From an uncultured Collinsella sp. (GTDB lineage: Bacteria; Actinomycetota; Coriobacteriia; Coriobacteriales; Coriobacteriaceae), in contig URTL01000072.1 in the NCBI GenBank assembly GCA_900550785.1, forward strand, positions 1 through 9,663: a DNA stretch of 9,663 nt. The letters run 5' to 3'. Below, piece after piece: positions 1 through 5,636 of the stretch. Both the position numbers and the translations under genes were made by a program. The stretch's first letter is position 1, and each line of letters begins with the position of its first letter. The notes under the pieces were generated by a model. The model did not search any database and was not told the DNA's origin. It saw nothing but the letters and a program-made list of their open reading frames with translations.

Positions 1-1
1 A

Positions 2-829
2 CAGCTCGCTTCTCCCAGCAGTGACAAGCTCTTGGTTAGGGCCTTCATGGCTGGCTATGGCATTAACGATTACGCGTTGTTCCCGGGCATCGCCCTTGCT
101 ATGTGGTCTTGTGCCAAGCCCCAGAACCGCAAGAAGGTTGCTGGTCTTTTAATCCCCACAGTGATTTCGACTGTTTTCTTTGGCGTTACGGAGCCTATTC
201 TCTTTACGTTCCTGTTTGCCGCCCCCTGGCTCTACTTTGGCGTTTACGCTCCGCTTTCCGGACTGGGTGAAGTTCTCTCGGAGGCAATGGGCGTTTCGGT
301 GTACCAGGGAAATATCAAGGACCTTATCCCATTCTTATTCCGCCCCGAGAAGCTTAATCTGCTTCCGTACCTTATTCTGCTCCCCGCCTTTTTCCTGGCA
401 GCTTTCTTCCTCTTCCGGTTCTTTATTACTAAGTTCGATATCAAGACGCCCGGTCGAGACGATGGTGACGATATTGAGTTGATCAACAGCAGAGCCGAGT
501 TCGAGGCAAAGGCCGCTGAGGCAAAGGGCGAGTCTGGTAGCACTCCCGAGAAGGCGGTCCAGGACCGTGCGACCAAGGACAGCGCGCTTGCTGTCGGCAT
601 TGTCGAAGCGCTTGGTGGAGCCGACAACATTGATGATCTTGACAACTGCATCTCACGTCTTCGCGTGATTGTCAAGGATGGTTCTAAGGTTGCAGACGAC
701 GAGGTGTTCACCAAGAATCTTGAAGCTATGGGCGTTATCCGCCTGAGCGACAAGGCAATCCAGGTCATTTACGGTCCTCGTGTCGGCGAAGTCGCTTCTG
801 AGGTGCACGAAGTTCTCGGTGACGAGTAA
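2..829 (+). CDS. PTS glucose-family EIICB permease, MalX/alpha-glucoside type (5' truncated by window)
   Basis: This is the C-terminal 275 residues of a sugar PTS permease; the reading frame is open from the window edge, so the true start lies outside. The visible part begins in the late EIIC membrane domain. It has the ALAMWSCAKPQNRKK loop (about residues 31-45), the GVTEPI motif (61-66) that lines the sugar site in glucose-family EIIC, and hydrophobic segments to about residue 133 ending in FDIKTPGRD. A charged, Ala/Glu-rich linker follows, then a EIIB domain from about residue 195. That domain has LGGADNIDDLDNCISRLRV, whose Cys216 is the expected phosphorylation site. The KTPGRD and LGGADNI blocks resemble E. 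coli MalX and alpha-glucoside permeases. No EIIA domain is fused or encoded nearby, so a shared EIIA must supply phosphate. The GH4 gene and RpiR regulator next door suggest the substrate is a glucoside. The exact sugar is not determinable. Confidence 0.93.
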   Translation, partial: QLASPSSDKLLVRAFMAGYGINDYALFPGIALAMWSCAKPQNRKKVAGLLIPTVISTVFFGVTEPILFTFLFAAPWLYFGVYAPLSGLGEVLSEAMGVSVYQGNIKDLIPFLFRPEKLNLLPYLILLPAFFLAAFFLFRFFITKFDIKTPGRDDGDDIELINSRAEFEAKAAEAKGESGSTPEKAVQDRATKDSALAVGIVEALGGADNIDDLDNCISRLRVIVKDGSKVADDEVFTKNLEAMGVIRLSDKAIQVIYGPRVGEVASEVHEVLGDE

Positions 830-847
830 AACGCGCAAGTGGCTTTC

Positions 848-864
848 AATTGCATAGCGCAATT
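848..864. repeat. Short inverted repeat downstream of the PTS gene
   Basis: AATTGC (848-853) and GCAATT (859-864) form a 6-bp stem with a 5-nt loop in the convergent intergenic region. It has no T-run on either side, so by itself it is not a terminator. It may be an accessory stem ahead of the stronger hairpin that begins at 869. Confidence 0.4.
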
Positions 865-868
865 CCAG

Positions 869-916
869 GGCTTGGCTTCCTATCGCATGATTTAGGGGGC
901 CAAGCCTTCTTGTTTT
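869..916 (+). terminator. Rho-independent terminator of the PTS gene
   Basis: GGCTTGGC (869-876) pairs perfectly with GCCAAGCC (899-906). Inside it, two possible T-G wobble pairs lead to a CCTA/TAGG stem (879-882 with 893-896), leaving a loop of about 10 nt. The stem is followed on the plus strand by a T-rich stretch, TTCTTGTTTT. The hairpin covers the stop codon and the last codons of the convergent regulator gene. The minus strand lacks a T-run after the stem, so it probably serves the PTS gene only. Confidence 0.7.
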
Positions 917-1644
917 AGATTGTCAAGGCAGATACTCAATAGTTCTTCGAATGCGAGAATACAACTTCCGGTAAAGCAGTTAGGCTTAACGTTCTTAAGA
1001 TCCATTGGGTGATCGTCATGTATCGTAAAGATCGCGTCTGCCGTCTTGGCGAGCTCGCTGTCTTCGTTGCCGGTAAACGCGAGGGTCGTAATGCCCGCGT
1101 CGTGGCATGCCCTTGCGGTTTCCAGGATGGCTTCTGTCTGGCCCGATTTGGATATGAGCATCATGCAGCTGAGCGTATTTCGGTTGGATTCGACAAACTG
1201 ATCGGTTTCTAGGAAGTCCTGTATGACGGCCAAAAAGCCAAGTCCAACGAGCTTGGTCGCCATGTACTGCGCAACGATGCGTGAGAAGCCCTCTCCGTTT
1301 ACTCCGATCATTCTGTTGCGATGCAGTGCGGCGATGAATACGTCTACATCTCCGGTGTGGCATACGAAGTGGACGCTACTGTCTTTGAGTGATTGATTCA
1401 TTTCGCGGGAGACATGCTGAAGGTGCTTGAGATCGTACATCATTTCGCGGTAGCCACGGTAGCCGAGCTTTTTCGAAAGCCTGATGACTGTCGTCATGCT
1501 GGTAAAGCATGCCATGGCGACGGGTTTTATGCCAATATCATCGAGGGTGTCGATATTGTTGAGTAGGTATTCGAGTACGCTTTGCTCGGTTTCGGATAGC
1601 TTTGCGGCTGAGTAGAGCTTGGAAATCTGCTTTTTATCAACCAT
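892..1644 (-). CDS. MurR/RpiR-family transcriptional regulator (HTH + SIS)
   Basis: This is a 250-residue regulator of the usual RpiR length and layout. The N-terminal HTH_6 domain (about 1-77) contains a helix-turn-helix around residues 36-68, with the family-typical recognition stretch TTVIRLSKKLGYRGYREM. The C-terminal SIS phosphosugar-binding domain (about 105-215) has a GVNGEGFSRIVAQ segment and the diagnostic SKSGQT loop (165-170). The ATG at 1644 is preceded on the minus strand by AAGGAAG at good spacing. The gene is convergent with the PTS permease and divergent from GH4. B. subtilis glvA-glvR-glvC is a known case of a GH4 enzyme, RpiR regulator and PTS permease together. I infer that this protein controls GH4, and probably the PTS gene and itself, in response to a sugar phosphate. 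Activator or repressor mode cannot be read from the sequence. Confidence 0.92.
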   Translation of the reverse strand: MVDKKQISKLYSAAKLSETEQSVLEYLLNNIDTLDDIGIKPVAMACFTSMTTVIRLSKKLGYRGYREMMYDLKHLQHVSREMNQSLKDSSVHFVCHTGDVDVFIAALHRNRMIGVNGEGFSRIVAQYMATKLVGLGFLAVIQDFLETDQFVESNRNTLSCMMLISKSGQTEAILETARACHDAGITTLAFTGNEDSELAKTADAIFTIHDDHPMDLKNVKPNCFTGSCILAFEELLSICLDNLKQEGLAP

Positions 1645-1672
1645 CGGTGCTTCCTTCCCGCCGGACGTGTGT

Positions 1673-1747
1673 GGCCGCTTCCGTTGCGTAAATAATAACT
1701 CCTTGGGGAATTCCTTTCCCGCCTTGCAGCCGGGGCGGGAAGCGGCC
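1673..1747. repeat. 10-bp inverted repeat with a nested, competing 8-bp hairpin
   Basis: GGCCGCTTCC (1673-1682) is the exact reverse complement of GGAAGCGGCC (1738-1747), 55 nt apart. Within it, TTCCCGCC (1716-1723) pairs with GGCGGGAA (1734-1741) around a 10-nt loop. The two pairings share bases 1738-1741, so they exclude each other if transcribed. TTCCCGCC also occurs as a direct repeat at 1655-1662. These could be operator half-sites for looping or leader RNA structure. Confidence 0.5.
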
Positions 1748-1755
1748 CTTCATGC

Positions 1756-1770
1756 TGGATACAATATCCA
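1756..1770. promoter_or_regulatory. Candidate operator: 15-bp palindrome overlapping a -10 box
   Basis: TGGATA-CAA-TATCCA is a perfect 6-bp inverted repeat with a 3-nt centre, and TACAAT (1760-1765) inside it resembles a -10 element. It lies about 50 nt upstream of the GH4 ATG. A second CAATAT, part of the 8-bp palindrome CAATATTG, lies at 1788-1795, 26 nt further on. This placement is what a repressor site blocking RNA polymerase would look like. The divergent RpiR protein is the natural candidate to bind it, but no binding is shown. Confidence 0.5.
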
Positions 1771-1819
1771 AACACAGGCGAACCGTGCAATATTGAATGT
1801 GCTATTTGGGGGTTTCGAT

Positions 1820-3193
1820 ATGAAACTTACGGTCATAGGTGGCGGTGGCGTCCGCTCCATGTTTTTGGCAAAGAGCATAGCCCAGCAGGCGTCATCGCTT
1901 GGAATCGACGAACTTGTGTTTATGGACAATGATCCCGAGAAGCTGCGCATCTACGGTGGCCTTGCCGCCCATGTCTCGGGCATGCTTTGCCCCACGCTTA
2001 ATTTTTCACTGACGGGCGATGCAGTCGAGGCTGTTAAGGACGCCGATTACGTGATCACGACGATTCGCGTCGGTGGGGACCATATGCGCGTTCGCGATGA
2101 GCGCATTGCTCTTTCGCATGGGGTTCTTGGCCAAGAGACGACTGGCGCAGCCGGCGTGTCTTTTGCCATGCGCTCCGTCCCTGCGCTTGCTTCGTATTGC
2201 GAGTTAATCAAGAAGTACGCAAAGCCGGACGTCAAGGTGTTTAACTTTACTAATCCCGCTGGCGTCGTATCTCAGGCCCTACGCGATATGGGCTATGATT
2301 TTACTTATGGCATTTGCGATGCCCCCTCGGGCATGTTGCATCAGTTTGCCGAGTATAAAGGCGTTGATCCCGCATCGGTACAGGGCGAGTGCTATGGACT
2401 CAACCACCTCTCGTTCTTCCGCAATGTGACGGTTGACGGCGAGGACATCATGTCCGACTTGATCCACGACGACGGGGCATATGCTCATACAGATCTTAGG
2501 TTCTTCGAGAAGGACCTCGTCCTAAATCGCGGATGCGTGCCAAATGAGTACCTATACTATTTCTACTATCGCGAGCGCGCCGTTGCCAACGTTCTCTCTT
2601 CGCCCCAGACGCGCGGTGAACTAATCGAAGAAATTAATCGAGAAATGACGAGCGAGCTTGCATCTATCGATATTGAGAACGACTTCGAAAAAGGCCTCGC
2701 GTGCTTTGAGAAGTGGTACGGAATGCGCGAAAACAACTACATGGCGGCCGAGACGGGTATTCATCGCGACAAGCCGTGGACGTTTGACGTGTACGGCAAA
2801 GATGCTGGCGGATACGCAGGTGTCGCGCTCCGCTTCATGGATATTGCTCGCTCTGGCAAGACGCAGCAGATGATCCTGTGCACCCCCAACAATGGCGCCA
2901 TCCCCGGCCTTCTCGATACAGATGTCATTGAGTCAACGTGCGATATCTCCACCGATGGCTGCGTGCCGCATCGCGTCGAAGCCGATTCTGTGCCCGCGGG
3001 AAACCTCGAATTGATTCGTCGCGTCAAGTACTACGAGCGCACCGTGGCGCGTGGCATCGTTAACCGATCGAAGCGCGACATTGTCGAGAGCCTCGCGATG
3101 CACCCGCTCGTTAATTCGTACTCCTTGGCGAAAGATATCGCCGCGCAGTACTTTGAGCTTAACCGCGACTACATCGACGGCTGGACAGACTAG
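1820..3193 (+). CDS. GH4 family 6-phospho-glucosidase (NAD+/metal dependent)
   Basis: The 457-residue protein fits GH4, whose members hydrolyse 6-phospho-glucosides by an NAD+-assisted redox/elimination mechanism. The N-terminus MKLTVIGGGGVR is the Rossmann nucleotide-binding loop, which fixes the start at 1820. Further motifs are DADYVITTIRVGG (74-86), GQETTGAAG (104-112), NFTNPAG (142-148), ICDAP (165-169) and GLNHLSFF (193-200). Cys166 and His196 are the expected metal ligands. The tyrosines at 244-250, in YLYYFYY, include the likely catalytic base. The CD-P motif is like 6-phospho-alpha-glucosidases (CDMP) rather than CNVP of characterised beta enzymes. The NFTNPAG and NHLSFF stretches look more beta-like, so anomer specificity is open. 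It should act in the cytoplasm on glucoside-6-phosphate from the PTS permease, giving glucose 6-phosphate plus aglycone or glucose. An ORF extension to 1619 lacks family similarity and overlaps the regulator gene. Confidence 0.92.
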   Translation: MKLTVIGGGGVRSMFLAKSIAQQASSLGIDELVFMDNDPEKLRIYGGLAAHVSGMLCPTLNFSLTGDAVEAVKDADYVITTIRVGGDHMRVRDERIALSHGVLGQETTGAAGVSFAMRSVPALASYCELIKKYAKPDVKVFNFTNPAGVVSQALRDMGYDFTYGICDAPSGMLHQFAEYKGVDPASVQGECYGLNHLSFFRNVTVDGEDIMSDLIHDDGAYAHTDLRFFEKDLVLNRGCVPNEYLYYFYYRERAVANVLSSPQTRGELIEEINREMTSELASIDIENDFEKGLACFEKWYGMRENNYMAAETGIHRDKPWTFDVYGKDAGGYAGVALRFMDIARSGKTQQMILCTPNNGAIPGLLDTDVIESTCDISTDGCVPHRVEADSVPAGNLELIRRVKYYERTVARGIVNRSKRDIVESLAMHPLVNSYSLAKDIAAQYFELNRDYIDGWTD

Positions 3194-3283
3194 TCTGGAC
3201 GTTAAAACTAGAAATTATGGATGGGCGGACCGGCGTTTATATTGGCGCCCGTTCGCCCTGCTTAGTAAGAAAACGGGTATAGA

Positions 3284-4111
3284 GTGAACTTGCGAGAGAA
3301 CTTCAATGTCTTTCTGGAATCGGGCGATCGGGCGAAGGAATGCCGGAGTGGCTGCACGATGGCGTTATATATCCCCTTGTTTGTTATGAGCGCGCTTCAA
3401 ATTGGTGTATCAAACGTTGCAACTGAGCTCGCCTATATCAATCCGTCCATTACGCTTATTTGCACTGTGGTCGCGGCCTTTTTAAACCTGCTTCTATCGA
3501 ATGTGGCTTTTTCATTATTTGCCGTCGACCGGTCCAAAGAGACGGTGCAACCTGCTCGAACCCCTCCGGTTTATCTCTTGGCCTCGACGGTTCCCCTCCA
3601 GATTTCTGGGGCGCTGCTAATTTATTTGGTTCACTTGATTTTATCGGCAATTGTAGTCTTTGCCTCGCTTGCGAGCAGTCAGCTCGGGGTGTTGTGCTCG
3701 CTTGTGGTGGCAGTAATCGTGACGCTTCTTTCCGCGTCGTTCGTATTCGTGTTAATTGAAGATGCGGACGTGGAGCAGAGGGGACTACGAGGCATTCGGT
3801 TTGCACCACGCTACATCATGCGTTCGGTCACGGTGCTTCGTTCCTCCTGGAGAGAAATCGCGCGTCCCGCAACGCTGCTGGTGGCATGGAACCTGGTTGC
3901 AAGTTGCGCTATCCAGGTTCTTGTTGGATGGGTAGTTTCGAGTGCGGCGCTGCCGTCGACACTTTCAGTGACGGCGCTTGTGCATGAGGGACTTTATTAT
4001 GGGGCGTTTGCTTATATGCTGCTTTTGCTAGTTCATTGTGCGGTTGCGAGTTGGCTCGAAATTGACGTGCTCATGGGGGTGTCCTTGTGCGTATCCGAGC
4101 AGGATCGATAG
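3284..4111 (+). CDS. Hypothetical polytopic membrane protein (unrecognised)
   Basis: I do not recognise this 275-residue protein. It has about six hydrophobic segments, near residues 26-46, 54-80, 96-128, 133-158, 195-220 and 228-256. A basic, arginine-rich loop (about 166-194) lies between the fourth and fifth, and the N-terminus is short and charged. No catalytic motif, signal peptidase site or transporter signature is evident. The GTG at 3284 gives the longest frame but has no clear ribosome binding site. An ATG at 3359 (residue 26) has GGAG about 10 nt upstream and would remove the charged N-terminus while keeping all helices. It begins 90 nt after GH4 on the same strand, so it could be the last gene of that transcript. 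It uses more A/T-ending codons than the genes to its right. Transport or membrane-stress roles would be guesses. Confidence 0.72.
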   Translation: MNLRENFNVFLESGDRAKECRSGCTMALYIPLFVMSALQIGVSNVATELAYINPSITLICTVVAAFLNLLLSNVAFSLFAVDRSKETVQPARTPPVYLLASTVPLQISGALLIYLVHLILSAIVVFASLASSQLGVLCSLVVAVIVTLLSASFVFVLIEDADVEQRGLRGIRFAPRYIMRSVTVLRSSWREIARPATLLVAWNLVASCAIQVLVGWVVSSAALPSTLSVTALVHEGLYYGAFAYMLLLLVHCAVASWLEIDVLMGVSLCVSEQDR

Positions 4112-4220
4112 CCCGAAGATGAAGCCGCGTTTTCGACATTGAGTTCCTGCGTACCTTGCTTTCTAAGCAGAATTGGCGCGCCGTTTGTTAACAATCGTTT
4201 TCCAAGAATTCTTTTGTTGC

Positions 4221-4277
4221 TCATTTTATAGACTTCTCATTGCTATAATCGCCCACCGCTCAAGATAATCGGAGAGG
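4221..4277 (+). promoter_or_regulatory. Extended -10 promoter and RBS of the MFS transporter
   Basis: TGCTATAAT (4241-4249) is a consensus TATAAT with the extended TGn motif, set in AT-rich DNA. The best-placed -35 candidate (4221-4226, 17-nt spacer) is poor, as is common for extended -10 promoters. GGAGAGG (4271-4277) is a good Shine-Dalgarno sequence about 9 nt before the ATG at 4287. A perfect AAGAATTCTT palindrome (4204-4213) lies just upstream and could be a regulator site. The rest of the gap from 4112 shows no gene and no clear terminator. Confidence 0.65.
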
Positions 4278-4286
4278 TTTTCCTAT

Positions 4287-5483
4287 ATGGCTCAAACAAA
4301 GCAAGGTGGTATCGCACTCAGGCAGTGGCTCCCGCTTATCGGGCTCACCTGCTGTGCGTTCGTGTTCAACACGTCGGAGTTTATGCCCATTGGCCTTTTG
4401 ACTGATATCGCCGCGTCGTTCTCGCTCACCGAGGCCCAGGCGGGCATCATGATCTCGGTCTATGCCTGGGGCGTCATGCTGCTGTCGCTGCCGCTCATGG
4501 TGTTCGCCTCGCGCTTTGAGTTCAAGCGGATGCTGCTGGGCGTGCTGGCCGTGTTCTCGCTCGGTCAGTTCCTGTCCGCCGTGGCGCCGACCTATCCCAT
4601 CCTGGTCTGCGCGCGCCTGGTGGTCGCTTGCGCACATGCCGTGTTCTGGTCAGTCGCCTCGATTATGGCCTCGCGCCTGGTCGACACTCGCCACGGCGCG
4701 CTCGCCATCAGCATGATCGCCACGGGCTCGTCCATCGCGCAGATCTTTGGCCTGCCGCTCGGTCGCGCCATTGGCTTGGCCGTGGGCTGGCGCATGACGT
4801 TTGCCGTGGTCGGGGGCCTCTCAGCCATCGCGGTCGTCTACCAGGCAGCGGTGTTCCCGGCCATGCCGGCGGGTGAGCGCTTTACTGTCAAACAGCTGCC
4901 CGAGCTGCTCAAGAACCCGCTCCTCATCGCGCTCTACGCAGTCACGGTCTTCATGGCGACCGGCTATTACGCAAGCTACAGCTATATCGAGCCCTTCCTG
5001 GCGCAGGTCGCGCACGTCGATGCGGGCGCCATTACCATGACGCTGACGGCGTTTGGCTGCTCTGGTTTGCTCGGAAGCTGGCTGTTTGGCCGCCTGTTCG
5101 ATGGGCATCGCTTCCCGTTCTTGGCTATCACGCTCTCCGGCGTGCCGGTGGCCCTGCTGCTCATGGGGCCGGCCGCATCGTCGCTCGTGACAGTGCTTGC
5201 CGTCTGCGCACTGTGGGGTTGCTGCGCCACGGCCTTTAACGTGGCGTTTCAGGCCGAGCTCATCAAGTGCACGTCGGCAGATTCGTCGGCCGTCGCCATG
5301 TCGATCTTCTCGGGCCTGTTCAACCTCGGTATCGGCACGGGTACCGCGATCGGCGGCGCCGTGGTTTCGGGTCCCGGTATCGCTTGGATCGGCTTCGCGG
5401 GCGGGGCGATTGCCGTCGTGGGCGTCATCCTCGCCATCACCGTGCTGTTCCCGGCCATACGCCGCGCCAAGCCCGTCGCCTAA
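4287..5483 (+). CDS. MFS sugar-efflux transporter, SotB type
   Basis: The 398-residue protein has 12 predicted membrane helices and closely follows the pattern of E. coli SotB (YdeA), an inner-membrane MFS exporter of arabinose and other sugars. Matching blocks are FNTSEFMPIGLL (27-38, first helix), AGIMISVYAWGVMLLSLPLM (52-71), AHAVFWS (116-122), GLPLGR (155-160), GWRMTF (167-172), SYIEPF (232-237) and FSGLFNLGIGTG (341-352). The predicted function is proton-driven export of sugars or sugar-like compounds, perhaps relieving sugar or sugar-phosphate stress from the neighbouring uptake module. The related drug-efflux branch of the family is the main alternative. The start is supported by GGAGAGG and an extended -10 promoter. 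Codons are far more G/C-ending than in the gene before it, so it is probably its own transcription unit. Confidence 0.88.
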   Translation: MAQTKQGGIALRQWLPLIGLTCCAFVFNTSEFMPIGLLTDIAASFSLTEAQAGIMISVYAWGVMLLSLPLMVFASRFEFKRMLLGVLAVFSLGQFLSAVAPTYPILVCARLVVACAHAVFWSVASIMASRLVDTRHGALAISMIATGSSIAQIFGLPLGRAIGLAVGWRMTFAVVGGLSAIAVVYQAAVFPAMPAGERFTVKQLPELLKNPLLIALYAVTVFMATGYYASYSYIEPFLAQVAHVDAGAITMTLTAFGCSGLLGSWLFGRLFDGHRFPFLAITLSGVPVALLLMGPAASSLVTVLAVCALWGCCATAFNVAFQAELIKCTSADSSAVAMSIFSGLFNLGIGTGTAIGGAVVSGPGIAWIGFAGGAIAVVGVILAITVLFPAIRRAKPVA

Positions 5484-5498
5484 TCACGTCCCCTCATC

Positions 5499-5565
5499 AG
5501 TTGCGGTGGAATAGTTCCTGTTTAAGGCCTCTGAAGGCCCAGGCAGGAACTATTCCACCGCAACT
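5499..5565. repeat. Long perfect hairpin (22-bp arms), terminator or dispersed palindromic element
   Basis: Bases 5499-5520 and 5544-5565 are perfectly complementary over 22 bp. The interior adds a GGCCT/AGGCC stem (5526-5530 with 5535-5539) around the loop CTGA. It begins 15 nt after the transporter stop. The T-tract that follows, TATTTT, is short and broken by a G-run, so it is only a mediocre terminator. The arm length and exactness exceed what a terminator needs and are typical of REP/MITE-like palindromes. Family membership can only be shown by finding other copies. Confidence 0.8.
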
Positions 5566-5590
5566 TATTTTGGGGGAGAGGATACAAGCT

Positions 5591-5631
5591 GGACATACAA
5601 TGGATGTCGTTATGTTGAGCTTACCGGGAGG
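5591..5631 (+). promoter_or_regulatory. Possible promoter and RBS for the GH13 gene
   Basis: A TACAAT -10-like hexamer lies at 5596-5601, overlapping a GACAT/ATGTC inverted repeat (5592-5596 with 5604-5608). No good -35 is present at 16-18 nt, so the promoter is tentative. GGGAGG (5626-5631) is a strong Shine-Dalgarno sequence 5 nt before the ATG at 5637 and decides that start. Confidence 0.45.
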
Positions 5632-5636
5632 TTGCT

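Larger units (their letters stand above)
1645..1819. promoter_or_regulatory. Divergent regulatory region between RpiR regulator and GH4
   Basis: These 175 nt separate two divergent start codons and hold several symmetric elements. A TACAAT -10-like box lies at 1760-1765 within a 15-bp palindrome, for the plus strand. On the minus strand a TATTAT -10-like box lies at 1692-1697. Neither has a convincing TTGACA -35, which would fit activator-dependent transcription. A G-run (1808-1812) about 7 nt before the GH4 ATG may act as its ribosome binding site. The sequence is also open in the GH4 frame back to 1619, but I do not regard that as coding. Confidence 0.6.

Noticed and set aside
1619..1819. 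Upstream in-frame extension of the GH4 gene, 67 more residues
   Set aside because: GH4 proteins begin at the Rossmann strand (MKLTVIGGGG). The extension has no family similarity, crosses the promoter elements and overlaps the regulator's start antisense.
3186..3258. CAGACTAGTCTG palindrome at the GH4 stop and a GGGCG/CGCCC pairing (3223-3227 with 3254-3258) as a terminator
   Set aside because: The stems are short or widely spaced and no T-run follows, so a terminator between GH4 and the membrane protein is not supported.
4157..4169. TGCTT/AAGCA mini-hairpin as terminator of the membrane-protein gene
   Set aside because: It has only 5 bp with a 3-nt loop and no T-tract directly after it.
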